Source of the DNA: Paenibacillus plantarum
GTDB lineage: Bacteria; Bacillota; Bacilli; Paenibacillales; NBRC-103111
NCBI RefSeq assembly: GCF_013141695.1
Contig: NZ_WHNY01000065.1
Location: 124,001-188,000, forward strand
Length of the DNA stretch: 64,000 nt
Direction: 5' to 3'
Shown: positions 53,875 through 63,008 of the stretch, one piece after another
How positions within the stretch are numbered: position 1 is the first letter of the stretch
Layout of the letters: every line of letters starts with the position of its first letter
The notes under the pieces: generated by a model
The model's database searches: none
What the model was told of the DNA's origin: nothing
The model's input: the letters and a program-made list of their open reading frames with translations, nothing else
Program-made: the position numbers and the translations under genes

Positions 53875-55125
53875 TTAGTAAGTCAAACCTTGGTAAAGCG
53901 GGAATTGCGCCGTTAGATCGGACACCATGCCGCGAGCTTTCTCCAGCGTAGCTTCGTCTTTCGGATTTTTCAAAGTAAGACCGATAACTTTCGCGATTGT
54001 TTTCATCGCTTCTTCGTCCATACCACGGGAAGTAACAGCCGGTGTACCCAAACGGATACCGCTTGTTACGAACGGGCTAGTTGGGTCGAAAGGAATCGCG
54101 TTTTTGTTCGCTGTAATACCGATTTCATCAAGAACGTGCTCAGCGTCTTTACCAGAGATATTTAGGTTGCGCAAGTCAACCAACATCAAGTGGTTGTCCG
54201 TACCGCCGGAAACAAGGTTGATACCTTCAGCTGTAAGAGCAGTTGCCAAAGCTTGTGCATTGTTGATGACGTTTTGACCGTATACTTTGAAGTCCGGTTG
54301 AAGAGCTTCACCGAAAGATACAGCTTTCGCTGCGATCGTGTGCATCAAAGGACCACCTTGTGAACCAGGGAATACCGCTTTATCAATGGCTGCAGCCCAA
54401 GCTTTCTTCGTAAGAATCATACCGCCGCGAGGACCACGAAGCGTTTTGTGTGTTGTTGTTGTTACGAAATGTGCGTGCGGCACTGGGTTCGGGTGCAAAC
54501 CAGCTGCAACTAGACCAGCGATATGCGCCATATCAACGAAGAACAATGCGCCTACATCGTTAGCAATGGAAGCCAAAGCTTCGAAATCAATCGTACGCGG
54601 GTATGCACTTGCACCAGCCACTAGCATGCGAGGCTTATGTTTGAAAGCTGCTTTACGAACATCGTCATAGTCGATGCGGAAATCTTTTTCGCTTACACCG
54701 TAAGCTACGAAGTTGTAAAGGATACCGGAAGCATTAACCGGGCTACCGTGTGTTAAGTGACCACCATGCGCAAGGTTCATACCAAGAACCGTGTCACCAG
54801 GGTTTAGCGCAGCCAAGTAAACAGCCATGTTCGCTTGTGCACCGGAATGCGGTTGAACGTTCGCGTGCTCAGCACCGAAAAGTTCTTTCGCGCGGTCACG
54901 AGCGATATCTTCCACGATGTCTACGTACTCACAGCCACCATAGTATCTTTTGCCTGGGTAGCCTTCAGCGTATTTGTTCGTAAGTACAGTACCCATAGCT
55001 TCAAGAACCGCTTGGCTCACGATGTTCTCGGAAGCGATAAGCTCAATTTTGTCGCGTTGTCGGCCAAGCTCAAGGTTCATTGCTTCTACGATTTTCGGAT
55101 CTTGCTTGCTCAAAAAGTTTGTCAT
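53875..55125 (-). CDS. glyA: Serine hydroxymethyltransferase
   Basis: 416 residues. The PLP Lys is in VTTTTHKTLRGPRGG; YAEGYPGKRYYGGCEYVD and LAHGGHLTHGSPVN are typical. It interconverts serine and glycine and loads one-carbon units onto tetrahydrofolate. It is the third gene after the ZTP riboswitch; folate-linked glyA is a known target class of that RNA. Confidence 0.98.
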   Translation of the reverse strand: MTNFLSKQDPKIVEAMNLELGRQRDKIELIASENIVSQAVLEAMGTVLTNKYAEGYPGKRYYGGCEYVDIVEDIARDRAKELFGAEHANVQPHSGAQANMAVYLAALNPGDTVLGMNLAHGGHLTHGSPVNASGILYNFVAYGVSEKDFRIDYDDVRKAAFKHKPRMLVAGASAYPRTIDFEALASIANDVGALFFVDMAHIAGLVAAGLHPNPVPHAHFVTTTTHKTLRGPRGGMILTKKAWAAAIDKAVFPGSQGGPLMHTIAAKAVSFGEALQPDFKVYGQNVINNAQALATALTAEGINLVSGGTDNHLMLVDLRNLNISGKDAEHVLDEIGITANKNAIPFDPTSPFVTSGIRLGTPAVTSRGMDEEAMKTIAKVIGLTLKNPKDEATLEKARGMVSDLTAQFPLYQGLTY

Positions 55126-55161
55126 ATGGAATTCCTCCTAAAGATGATAGTTAACATGTAA

Positions 55162-55767
55162 TTAGCAATCTGCATCAGGTGCAGCTTGTTGATAAAGTTG
55201 ATCCGCCTGATCCGCGGAATACACAGCTCTAGTACCACCGATGAGCTTCGGCCGCGCGAATGCCATCGTGACATAAGCCTGGCCAATATGGCGAACTGGC
55301 GGCCTCACGGGAACAGCGACTCTGCGCAGATGCATCCCAATCAGCGTTGAGCCGATATCGATGCCTGCATGCGCCTGAATCGTCTCGACAACGACCGGCT
55401 TCGCGAAGTGTCGATACGCGTAGGAAGCCATCGAACCCCCGGCCTTCGGCACGGGAATTACAGATACAGGTTCAAGCTGCGGCACCAGCGCCAGCAACTC
55501 TTCTTCCACAATCAGCGCACGGTTTAAATGCTCGCAGCATTGAAACGCCGCATGCAGCCCGAACTCGCCGCAAATGCGCGCAACCGTCTCGAAAATCGGC
55601 TTCGCTGCATCCAGCGTGCCCGATGTCCCAATCCGATGCCCGAGGATTTCACTCGTGCTCGTACCGATCACCAAGATATGACCAGGACGTAAGCTGCCGA
55701 CAGTAACCAGCTCACGCAGATTCGCTTCCAAAGCTTCTGCGATAGGTTCATACATAGAATCTGTCAT
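55162..55767 (-). CDS. ywlG: YwlG family protein (UPF0340/TIGR01440)
   Basis: About 201 residues: GHILVIGTSTSEILGHRIGTSG and AFQCCEHLNRALIVEEE are family hallmarks. Function unknown. The frame is open to 55851, but the ATG at 55767 with GAGGGAG upstream avoids overlap with rpiB. Conserved between rpiB and glyA as in Bacillus. Confidence 0.88.
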   Translation of the reverse strand: MTDSMYEPIAEALEANLRELVTVGSLRPGHILVIGTSTSEILGHRIGTSGTLDAAKPIFETVARICGEFGLHAAFQCCEHLNRALIVEEELLALVPQLEPVSVIPVPKAGGSMASYAYRHFAKPVVVETIQAHAGIDIGSTLIGMHLRRVAVPVRPPVRHIGQAYVTMAFARPKLIGGTRAVYSADQADQLYQQAAPDADC

Positions 55768-55783
55768 TTGGGCTCCCTCATTT

Positions 55784-56242
55784 CTAGGGATGTACCGTGA
55801 AACGATCTTCGATGCTCTGCACTTTATTGATGCGATTCTTGTGGCGGACACCTTCCGAGAACTCGGTTTCCAACCAGATTTTGACGATTTCTTCAGCTAC
55901 CCCAGGTCCAACAACTCGCTCACCCATCGCTAGCACGTTCGTATCATTATGTTCACGTGTCGCTTTCGCGGAGAAGAGGTCATGCACCAGTGCACAGCGA
56001 ATTCCCGGAACTTTATTGGCAGCAATGGACATCCCAATGCCAGTTCCACAAAGCAGAATACCTTTATCTGCTTCTCCCGAAACAACTTTTTCGCAAACTT
56101 GAAGTGCATAATCCGGATAATCGACGGAGTCGCCGCAGCTGCATCCGAAATCGATTACTTGATGACCTAATGACTCAATAAAAGGAATGATAACATCTTT
56201 CAAACGATAGCCTGCATGATCTGCACCTAAAGCAATTTTCAT
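55784..56242 (-). CDS. rpiB: Ribose-5-phosphate isomerase B
   Basis: 152 residues: MKIALGADHAGYRLK, the catalytic Cys in LLCGTGIGMSIAANK, and the His in LVHDLFSAKATREHNDTNV. It interconverts ribose-5-phosphate and ribulose-5-phosphate. The start at 56242 follows AAAAGGAG by 10 bases; upstream codons are open but lie in the riboswitch leader. First gene after the ZTP riboswitch. Confidence 0.94.
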   Translation of the reverse strand: MKIALGADHAGYRLKDVIIPFIESLGHQVIDFGCSCGDSVDYPDYALQVCEKVVSGEADKGILLCGTGIGMSIAANKVPGIRCALVHDLFSAKATREHNDTNVLAMGERVVGPGVAEEIVKIWLETEFSEGVRHKNRINKVQSIEDRFTVHP

Positions 56243-56311
56243 GAATAAAACGCTCCTTTTTGACTGTTCGAATTCGACCATCCTATTATATCCCAAAGCT
56301 CACCAAAAACG

Positions 56312-56352
56312 AAAAAAAGAGCGCACACGCTAAAAAACGCGCGTTGCTCTTT
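56312..56352 (-). terminator. Expression-platform terminator of the ZTP riboswitch
   Basis: AAAGAGC with GCTCTTT and inner ACGC/GCGT pairs, then seven Ts on the minus strand. It begins where the aptamer ends and lies 70 bases before rpiB. Confidence 0.85.
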
Positions 56353-56425
56353 TGCCCAGGCGACCGGCCGTATAGCTCAATGCTCCATTGTGGTTACTCC
56401 CACTCGTCGCCAGTTACATTGAGTC
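56353..56425 (-). promoter_or_regulatory. ZTP (pfl) riboswitch aptamer
   Basis: Minus-strand RNA reads in order TAACTGGCGAC, GTGGGAGTAACCAC hairpin, ATGGAGCATTGAG, then GGTCGCCTGGGCA. GGCGAC pairs with GTCGCC (P1) and GTGG with CCAC (P2); CGCCTGGGC is the strongly conserved 3' part of this class. ZTP signals low 10-formyl-tetrahydrofolate, and ligand binding normally prevents termination, which would switch on rpiB-ywlG-glyA. Confidence 0.9.
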
Positions 56426-56440
56426 TTGCTTGTTACTTGT

Positions 56441-56469
56441 ATTTTATCGCATTCCCAGCCATGTGTAAA
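56441..56469 (-). promoter_or_regulatory. Sigma-A promoter of rpiB-ywlG-glyA
   Basis: TTTACA (56469-56464), 17 bases, TAAAAT (56446-56441), placed just before the ZTP aptamer. Confidence 0.75.
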
Positions 56470-56536
56470 GCTCTATTGGCCTATGCCACTAAGGACCTTC
56501 ATGGAAAAAGCAAACACCATCTTTCCCCTCGGAATG

Positions 56537-57109
56537 CTAGCGTATTTTTTTTACCAATTTATCAAGGCTCCGACTAATTTCTTCGGCTGTATACCGATAG
56601 TCCGCCAAAGACCCGCCATAGGGATCCGAAATATCAAAATCAGGAATCGTGTTTTCCAACGCATACATGCGGCTTCTTTCTTCCACAGATACCGCCTGAG
56701 ATAGCGCTTGTTTGAGCTGAAGCTCTGCCGCAAGCTGCTCTCGCTCTTCAATCGCCTTGAGAATGCGAGCATCGTCCTCTACATACTCTTTGAGCGTATA
56801 TGTCTTCTCGACCGCATGAGGAAAGCGCCCAATCACGGTACGTTTATGCCCTGTCGTCATCGTCAAGACCAGGTCAGCCCAATCGAGATCCGCAGCACTA
56901 ATCGCTAGCGAACTAATCGACTCCTTGAAACCCGCTTCATGAAGAAGTGACTGGCTGTTTCGCGAAATCGGACCACCCGTCATCGCAGATACACCTGCCG
57001 AACGAACCTCCGCCGCAAGCCCCTCTTGATGCACCCTCATACGCAGCAAACCTTCAGCTAACGGACTGCGGCACGTATTTCCTGTACAGACAAATAGAAT
57101 TCGCAACAT
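56537..57109 (-). CDS. ywlE: YwlE-type protein-arginine phosphatase
   Basis: About 190 residues, low-molecular-weight phosphatase fold. The active loop is VCTGNTCRSPLAEG (Cys8, Arg14) and the general acid is in DISDPYGG. Thr in the loop (TGNTCR) is the mark of arginine phosphatases; tyrosine ones have Ile. GGAGG precedes the ATG at 57109; the frame is open further upstream. It would reverse McsB arginine phosphorylation. Confidence 0.9.
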   Translation of the reverse strand: MLRILFVCTGNTCRSPLAEGLLRMRVHQEGLAAEVRSAGVSAMTGGPISRNSQSLLHEAGFKESISSLAISAADLDWADLVLTMTTGHKRTVIGRFPHAVEKTYTLKEYVEDDARILKAIEEREQLAAELQLKQALSQAVSVEERSRMYALENTIPDFDISDPYGGSLADYRYTAEEISRSLDKLVKKIR

Positions 57110-57164
57110 GAAATCCTCCCTGGAATAAACGGCTATATTACCGTTCGTACTTACCCGTATTGTA

Positions 57165-57725
57165 TCATAGTAAAAACTTGATCCCAAACCCTAATAGAAT
57201 AAGCCCACCGAATGCCTCACCATATTCCCCGACCCAACCGCTAACTCGTCTGCCTAGCAATAATCCCGCTATCGAGAGCAAGCCGCCAAATAGACCGAAG
57301 ATCAGTACTGTCAGCACAATGTCCGTGGCAAACATCCCAAGAGAAACGCCCACTGAGAAGGAGTCTATACTCACACTGAGGGCAAAAATAATAAGCCCCC
57401 ATAACGTTCGATGATCAAAGGCCGAAGCCTCTTCCCCGCGTATCGAGCTATATACCATATGTGCACCAAGCAAAATAAGTAAACATCCCCCTGCCGCCGT
57501 AGCGACATTCCCCAGAAGGAGAGAGACATACTGCCCCATAAACATCCCCATCAAAGGCATAAGCACGTGAAAGAGGCCGATGACAATGCTTATTTTCAAA
57601 ATATCCATCAAACGAATGCCCTTCATCCCTATGCCAATTCCCAAAGAAAAAGCATCTAGGCCCAAAGCAATCGCCATTATTCCAATTGTCATGAGTTGCC
57701 CAACTTGTACCCCAGATGCGAGCAT
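57165..57725 (-). CDS. mntP: Manganese efflux pump MntP
   Basis: About 186 residues, six helices, MntP/YwlD family, with repeated ALGLDAFSLGIGIG and SVSIDSFSVGVSLG motifs whose Asp residues bind Mn. Start at 57725 after AAGGGGGAT. Exports Mn2+ across the membrane. Confidence 0.9.
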   Translation of the reverse strand: MLASGVQVGQLMTIGIMAIALGLDAFSLGIGIGMKGIRLMDILKISIVIGLFHVLMPLMGMFMGQYVSLLLGNVATAAGGCLLILLGAHMVYSSIRGEEASAFDHRTLWGLIIFALSVSIDSFSVGVSLGMFATDIVLTVLIFGLFGGLLSIAGLLLGRRVSGWVGEYGEAFGGLILLGFGIKFLL

Positions 57726-57790
57726 AGCACGATCCCCCTTGTCCACGATTCTTTCTCAAGATATGCGGACAAACTGGGAATCATGCTAAT

Positions 57791-58870
57791 TTAGAGGATG
57801 ACCCGCTCGTGGCCTGCTGCTTTGAGCAGTCGATTCATAATGGCGCTGCCAATCCCTGCATCTGGAACACCTTCTGCAACAATATAGCTAATGCCTTTAT
57901 GATCAAAAGTCCGCAGAGCGGCATAAAGGTCTCGAGCTATCGTTTCTGGCTGTGATAAGGAGCCGCAGGCGACAACGAGATCCGCTCGGTATCCGCCTAC
58001 TCTTTCTTCGAAAGTGAGAATGCCCGTCGACTCTCCCCGTGACTTTGCGGCATCGATATCGCGTTGAATCCACGCTATGACTTCCAACTCGTCGTCCCCT
58101 TGAACAATGTGCATATAGCCTTTCGGCGCATAGTGCGTGTACTTCATACCTGGTGCCCTAGGCGTATCCGCAGCTTCAACCTCTGTCGGTTCAGCCACAT
58201 GAATATGCATGTCTGGCAAAACCTCCTGGAGCTGCTCCGCAGTCACACCACCTGGCCGCAACACGTATAACTCACCATCTACAAGTTGAATAACTGTTGA
58301 TTCTACACCGACACCCGTTGCACCGCCGTCTACAATCCCGCCAATCTTTCCATCCAAATCATCACGCACATGCGAGGCCAGCGTAGGGCTCGGTCTACCC
58401 GAGCTATTCGCGCTCGGCGCCGCGATCGGAAGTCCCGCTTCTCGCAGCAACTGTAGGGCCACCGGATGATCAGGTATACGGATACCGACCGTTTGCAGTC
58501 CAGCTGTAACGAACGGCGAAAGGCTACCTGCGCGAACAGGTAGCACAATGGTTAATGGTCCGGGCCAGAAAGCCTTCATAAGCACCTGATGATAAGCTGT
58601 GAGACTATCTGACTGAACAAGGCCTGAGAGCTGCGTCACATCAGCGATATGTACGATTAGAGGATTGTCGGAGGGCCTCCCTTTTGCGGCAAAAATCTGT
58701 AAAACCGCTTCGGTATTCGTCGCATCGGCACCAAGTCCGTAAACCGTTTCAGTCGGAAAAGCGACGGTATCCCCTTGTCGCAAGAGACTCGCTGCCTCTG
58801 CTATATCCTGGGCTGACGCTCTCTGTTCGCCTTGATTCACGTTCCAATAGGTTGTCACTATCACTCTCAT
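57791..58870 (-). CDS. ywlC: Threonylcarbamoyl-AMP synthase (Sua5/YwlC)
   Basis: 359 residues: YrdC domain (VAFPTETVYGLGADA, AAKGRPSDNPLIVH, GLPIAAPSANSSGRPSPT) followed by the Sua5 domain with the SPGMKYTHYAPK-like linker (RAPGMKYTHYAPKG). Makes TC-AMP for tRNA t6A. The exact start is unsure: the ATG at 58870 sits too close to AAGG, and a GTG two codons later is better spaced. Confidence 0.93.
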   Translation of the reverse strand: MRVIVTTYWNVNQGEQRASAQDIAEAASLLRQGDTVAFPTETVYGLGADATNTEAVLQIFAAKGRPSDNPLIVHIADVTQLSGLVQSDSLTAYHQVLMKAFWPGPLTIVLPVRAGSLSPFVTAGLQTVGIRIPDHPVALQLLREAGLPIAAPSANSSGRPSPTLASHVRDDLDGKIGGIVDGGATGVGVESTVIQLVDGELYVLRPGGVTAEQLQEVLPDMHIHVAEPTEVEAADTPRAPGMKYTHYAPKGYMHIVQGDDELEVIAWIQRDIDAAKSRGESTGILTFEERVGGYRADLVVACGSLSQPETIARDLYAALRTFDHKGISYIVAEGVPDAGIGSAIMNRLLKAAGHERVIL

Positions 58871-58891
58871 CCTTACTTGTATGAAATAAAA

Positions 58892-59662
58892 TTAGCTAAA
58901 CCACGAAAAGATCGCCTTAAACATTTCCCAAATGAAAAATTTCACTTTCGGCTGAGCCGGCTCTTCGGTCGTGGAAGTTGAAACTGATGCTGCTACGACC
59001 TCAGCTTTAGCATCTTTCTTTACAACTTTCTCTGTGGAAGCAGGTTTATCCTTGCTTGTTTTAGCCGTCTTGTCTTCTTTAACTGGCTGCTTTTCCTTGC
59101 CGTTCTCATCCGTCGTTTTGGCCACCACTACTGCTGCCGAAGCAACCGCTTCACCCGATACGGAATCTACAAAGCATAAAGGTGGAAATAAGACGCACCA
59201 CCAATTTTGTCCTTCACCAGAACCAATCACAACGCGCAAAGCTTCATAATCCCCAGCTGGGTAGACGTCATTACCGTACATTTTGGTTGGAAAAGGGACA
59301 ACACCTAGCTCCACTGTATGTGGGTAGTTGTAGCCGCGGGACGCAATCATCTCGCCAACGAGTTGATCGAATTCAGGCAAATGCGCATTCACAACCGCTC
59401 TAGCCTCGTCCAAGGAATGGGGTTGGGCAACCCAATCTGCCATACGAGCAATAATTGCATCGCGAATCTCGCGTTTCAAAGCTTGGTCTTGCGCAGAATC
59501 CGAATTTGCTAGAATACGCAAACGAATCGATTCTTCTGGTATTGTAGGCGAAATAACCGCCGCATTCGTACGATTGGATTCCCAACACATAATCATAAGT
59601 ATAAGTGCAAAAACAATGAATGATAAGCTCTTAACTGAGTGGCGCTCCGTTCTCTTAACCAT
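58892..59662 (-). CDS. spoIIR: Stage II sporulation protein R
   Basis: 256 residues. Signal peptide, then the SpoIIR domain (IPEESIRLRILANSDSAQDQ, GVVPFPTKMYGNDVYPAGDYEAL). Secreted from the forespore, it triggers SpoIIGA to activate sigma-E. A Lys/Thr/Ala-rich tail of about 70 residues ends in an aromatic helix (FFIWEMFKAIFSWFS), longer than in Bacillus. Confidence 0.93.
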   Translation of the reverse strand: MVKRTERHSVKSLSFIVFALILMIMCWESNRTNAAVISPTIPEESIRLRILANSDSAQDQALKREIRDAIIARMADWVAQPHSLDEARAVVNAHLPEFDQLVGEMIASRGYNYPHTVELGVVPFPTKMYGNDVYPAGDYEALRVVIGSGEGQNWWCVLFPPLCFVDSVSGEAVASAAVVVAKTTDENGKEKQPVKEDKTAKTSKDKPASTEKVVKKDAKAEVVAASVSTSTTEEPAQPKVKFFIWEMFKAIFSWFS

Positions 59663-59727
59663 GGCGAGTAGCCCCTTTCCCGTTCCCGTCTTCTACTAGC
59701 CAGTATGGACAATAGTGGGTGGGGCTA

Positions 59728-59752
59728 AACCTATGAATCTATTATTTTATGC
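59728..59752 (-). promoter_or_regulatory. Possible sigma-F promoter of spoIIR
   Basis: GCATA (59752-59748) and GG (59731-59730) about 16 bases apart. The -35 is good; the -10 is weak. SpoIIR is a sigma-F gene in Bacillus. Confidence 0.3.
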
Positions 59753-59821
59753 AAAATGATAGAGTTAGTCAGCCAAGGGAAAAAGGCGTAGAGCAAGCAG
59801 CCGATCCTAGAAGGAAATCGG

Positions 59822-60712
59822 CTACTCCATGGAGCGGATCGCGATCACATGGCGATCGATCCCCTGGAGATCCTGCACGAAGCGGATCTCCGTCCAGCTA
59901 GCGGCGGCGCGCAGCAACGCCGCAACCGCCTCTGCCTGCCCGATGCCCACCTCGAACCCGACCACAGTCGGGATTCGTGGCAGCCGGTGCAGCTGCGAGA
60001 CCATTCGGCGGTACAGGTCGAGTCCCTCGACACCGCCGAACAGCGCTGTGTGCGGCTCGAATAGCCGCACCTCGGGCATCAGCGCCGGCAGGTCGCCGTC
60101 CGGAATGTATGGTGGGTTCGACACCACCATATCCGGCGCGAGCCCGCGCTCAATATAAGGCTCGAGGAGGTCGCCCTCGAGCCAGGTTATCCGCGCAGCC
60201 ACCCCGTGGCGCTGCGCGTTCTTGCGAGCCATCTCCAGCGCTGCCGCGGAGATGTCGCTGGCCGCCACGCGCCACGAAGGGCGCGCGTGCGCGATCGTCA
60301 CCGGGATGATGCCACTCCCGGTACCCACATCCGCAAGGAGCGGAGCGCCTTGTGGGAACAGACGCGAGCCCTCGTGGAGCATCGCTTCCACGAGCAGCTC
60401 GGTCTCCGGCCGCGGGATTAGCACGGCCGGCCCGACTTCAAAGGGAAGGCCGAAGAAATCCTGCTCACCGGTGATGTATTGCACCGGTTCACCCGCGGCC
60501 TTCCTGGCAACGAGCTGGTCCCACGTGGCGACCAGCTCTGCCGGCATCTGTTCCTGCCACCAGCGGAACAGCAGTTCGGTCCGTGTGCAGCCTCCTAAGA
60601 GGTGCTGCAGCAATAACTCCGTGCAAGACGAAGCCTCTGCGACGCCTTGCTCCGCTAAAAAAGAAGAAGCCTTCACAAAGGCTTCTCTCACACTCATGTT
60701 TGCAGTCGTCAT
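59822..60712 (-). CDS. prmC: Release factor glutamine methyltransferase PrmC
   Basis: 296 residues: helical N-terminal domain, SAM site LLADVGTGSGIIPVTIA and NPPYIP catalytic motif. Methylates the GGQ Gln of RF1/RF2. Its ATG overlaps the prfA stop by one base. Much of the gene (59830-60440) is very GC-rich. Confidence 0.96.
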   Translation of the reverse strand: MTTANMSVREAFVKASSFLAEQGVAEASSCTELLLQHLLGGCTRTELLFRWWQEQMPAELVATWDQLVARKAAGEPVQYITGEQDFFGLPFEVGPAVLIPRPETELLVEAMLHEGSRLFPQGAPLLADVGTGSGIIPVTIAHARPSWRVAASDISAAALEMARKNAQRHGVAARITWLEGDLLEPYIERGLAPDMVVSNPPYIPDGDLPALMPEVRLFEPHTALFGGVEGLDLYRRMVSQLHRLPRIPTVVGFEVGIGQAEAVAALLRAAASWTEIRFVQDLQGIDRHVIAIRSME

Positions 60713-61776
60713 TACATCGCCTCTAAGGCATCGGATTGTGCAGCAATCGTTAACGCTGACACAATTTCCGCCATATCGCCGTTAAGAACTGTCTCTAGAC
60801 GGTGAAGCGTCAAGCCGATACGGTGGTCAGTAATCCGGCTTTGCGGGAAGTTATACGTACGAATACGCTCTGAACGGTCGCCCGTTCCGACTTTGCTTTT
60901 ACGCTCGCCGGCATATTTCGCTTCTTCTTCTTCACGCAATTTATCTGAAATCCGCGTACGAAGTACGCGAAGCGCTGACTCTTTATTGGAGTTCTGCGAT
61001 TTACCATCCTGACACGTTGCGACGATACCCGTTGGTACGTGGGTTACACGTACAGCGGATTTCGTTGTATTAACGGATTGACCACCTGCTCCACTGGAAC
61101 AGAATGTGTCTACGCGAATATCCGCATCGTGGATCACGATTTCCACATCTTCTGCCTCCGGCATAACAACAACCGTTGACGTGGAGGTGTGGATCCGTCC
61201 ACCGGATTCCGTTACAGGAATACGTTGAACACGGTGCGCACCGCTCTCAAACTTGAGCTTGCTATAAGCACCTTTACCCGTAATCATGAAAATAATTTCT
61301 TTAAATCCGCCCAAATCATTCACGGATGCATCCAAAATCTCCGTTCTCCAACCTTGCGCATCCGCATAACGCGTATACATCCGGTAGAGATCGCCTGCGA
61401 ACAGCGCAGCTTCATCGCCGCCTGCCGCGCCGCGAATTTCCACGATCACATTCTTGTCGTCATTCGGGTCCTTCGGCATCATCAAGATGCGAAGATGCTC
61501 TTCAAGTTTAGCGGATTGCTCGCTAAGCTCGTCGATCTCCATTTTAACCATTTCGCGCATCTCATCATCCAGCTTCTCGTTCTGCATCACTTTCGCATCA
61601 GCAAGTTGCTCGCTCACGCTCTTATATTCATTATAAGCATCGTAAGCTTCCTGAAGATCTGATTGCTCTTTGGAATACTCTCTTAGTTTCTTCGTATCAC
61701 TCGTTACATCCGGGTCACACAATAACTCGCTTAGTTTGTCGTAGCGGTCCACAATGGACTGAAGTCGATCCAACAT
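60712..61776 (-). CDS. prfA: Peptide chain release factor 1
   Basis: 354 residues. GGQ at 231-233 (GAGGQSVNTTKSAV) and the PVT stop-codon-reading motif at 187-189, which identifies RF1 (UAA/UAG). Translationally coupled to prmC, its modifying enzyme. Confidence 0.98.
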   Translation of the reverse strand: MLDRLQSIVDRYDKLSELLCDPDVTSDTKKLREYSKEQSDLQEAYDAYNEYKSVSEQLADAKVMQNEKLDDEMREMVKMEIDELSEQSAKLEEHLRILMMPKDPNDDKNVIVEIRGAAGGDEAALFAGDLYRMYTRYADAQGWRTEILDASVNDLGGFKEIIFMITGKGAYSKLKFESGAHRVQRIPVTESGGRIHTSTSTVVVMPEAEDVEIVIHDADIRVDTFCSSGAGGQSVNTTKSAVRVTHVPTGIVATCQDGKSQNSNKESALRVLRTRISDKLREEEEAKYAGERKSKVGTGDRSERIRTYNFPQSRITDHRIGLTLHRLETVLNGDMAEIVSALTIAAQSDALEAM

Positions 61777-61809
61777 AGGGGATCACTCCTTTCTTATTTT
61801 TATCATCAA

Positions 61810-62910
61810 TTAAACGTTGAAACGGAAATGCATAACGTCGCCGTCATTCACCACGTACTCTTTACCTTCAAGACGAACTTGCCCTTTTTCCTTCGCACCC
61901 GCCATGGACCCTGCAGCAGCCAAATCGTTATAAGAAACAACTTCTGCACGAATAAATCCACGCTCGAAATCCGTATGAATGACGCCAGCTGCTTGCGGAG
62001 CTTTCGTTCCTTTACGAATCGTCCATGCTCTAACTTCTTGAACCCCAGCTGTGAAATACGTGTACAAGCCGAGTTTGCGATAAGCAGCTTTAATCAATCT
62101 ATTCAAGCCGGACTCTTGAAGTCCCAACTCTTCCAGGAACATTGCTTTTTCTTCGTCTTCCAGCTCAGCAATTTCGGATTCAACCTTCGCGCTAATGGAA
62201 ACGACCTCGTTGTTTTCTTTCTCTGCGAATTCCTTCACAATTTTAACATATGCATTCTCATCCGCTGTTGAAACTTCATCCTCACTCACGTTTGCCGCGT
62301 AGAGCACTGGCTTCATTGTTAGCAAATGTAGATCGCGAACCAGGAGGCGCTCATCTTCTGTCAAATCCAAGCTGCGTGCTGGCATATCATTATATAAGGC
62401 TTCTTTGATACGTTCCAAACACTCAACTTCAGCAACCACTTTCTTGTCGCCGCCCTTGAGGTTTTTGCGTGAACGCTCGATCTTTTTATCAACCGACTCA
62501 ATGTCTGCCAAAATCAATTCAAGATTAATCGTCTCGATGTCACCAATCGGATCGACTTTCCCAGAAACGTGAGTAATATTATCATCCTCAAAACAACGGA
62601 CAACATGCACAATCGCATCAACTTCACGGATGTGTGCTAGAAATTTATTTCCAAGGCCCTCGCCTTTGCTCGCACCCTTAACCAAACCCGCAATGTCAAC
62701 GAATTCGAAAGCCGTCGGCACGATGCTCTTAGGCACAACGATTTCCACCAGCTTCTGCAATCTCTCGTCTGGTACTTCTACTACCCCAACATTCGGATCG
62801 ATCGTACAGAACGGATAATTCGCAGATTCTGCCCCCGCCTGTGTAATTGCATTAAACAATGTCGATTTTCCTACGTTCGGTAGACCGACGATACCTGCTT
62901 TCAAAGCCAT
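61810..62910 (-). CDS. ychF: Ribosome-binding ATPase YchF
   Basis: 366 residues. GLPNVGKSTLFNAI G1 loop, a coiled-coil insert (about 130-230) and a C-terminal TGS domain (FTAGVQEVRAWTIRKG). Prefers ATP. AAGGAG precedes the ATG. Confidence 0.97.
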   Translation of the reverse strand: MALKAGIVGLPNVGKSTLFNAITQAGAESANYPFCTIDPNVGVVEVPDERLQKLVEIVVPKSIVPTAFEFVDIAGLVKGASKGEGLGNKFLAHIREVDAIVHVVRCFEDDNITHVSGKVDPIGDIETINLELILADIESVDKKIERSRKNLKGGDKKVVAEVECLERIKEALYNDMPARSLDLTEDERLLVRDLHLLTMKPVLYAANVSEDEVSTADENAYVKIVKEFAEKENNEVVSISAKVESEIAELEDEEKAMFLEELGLQESGLNRLIKAAYRKLGLYTYFTAGVQEVRAWTIRKGTKAPQAAGVIHTDFERGFIRAEVVSYNDLAAAGSMAGAKEKGQVRLEGKEYVVNDGDVMHFRFNV

Positions 62911-62971
62911 TGTCGTTACAACTCCTTAATTTTCGAAAATCATCCTTCTTATTATATAGTACTTAGCGGGC

Positions 62972-63008
62972 AAAAAAAAGCCTGCAAGCTATTGATTGGC
63001 TGCAGACT
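62972..63008 (-). terminator. Intrinsic terminator overlapping the PilZ gene stop
   Basis: AGTCTGCA pairs with TGCAGGCT, then eight Ts. The 5' arm is inside the last codons of the PilZ gene. Confidence 0.88.

Noticed and set aside
56312..56352. Terminator of ywlE
   Set aside because: It lies about 185 bases past the ywlE stop, beyond the rpiB promoter and directly after the ZTP aptamer, so it is the riboswitch platform; it might still stop ywlE transcripts as a side effect.
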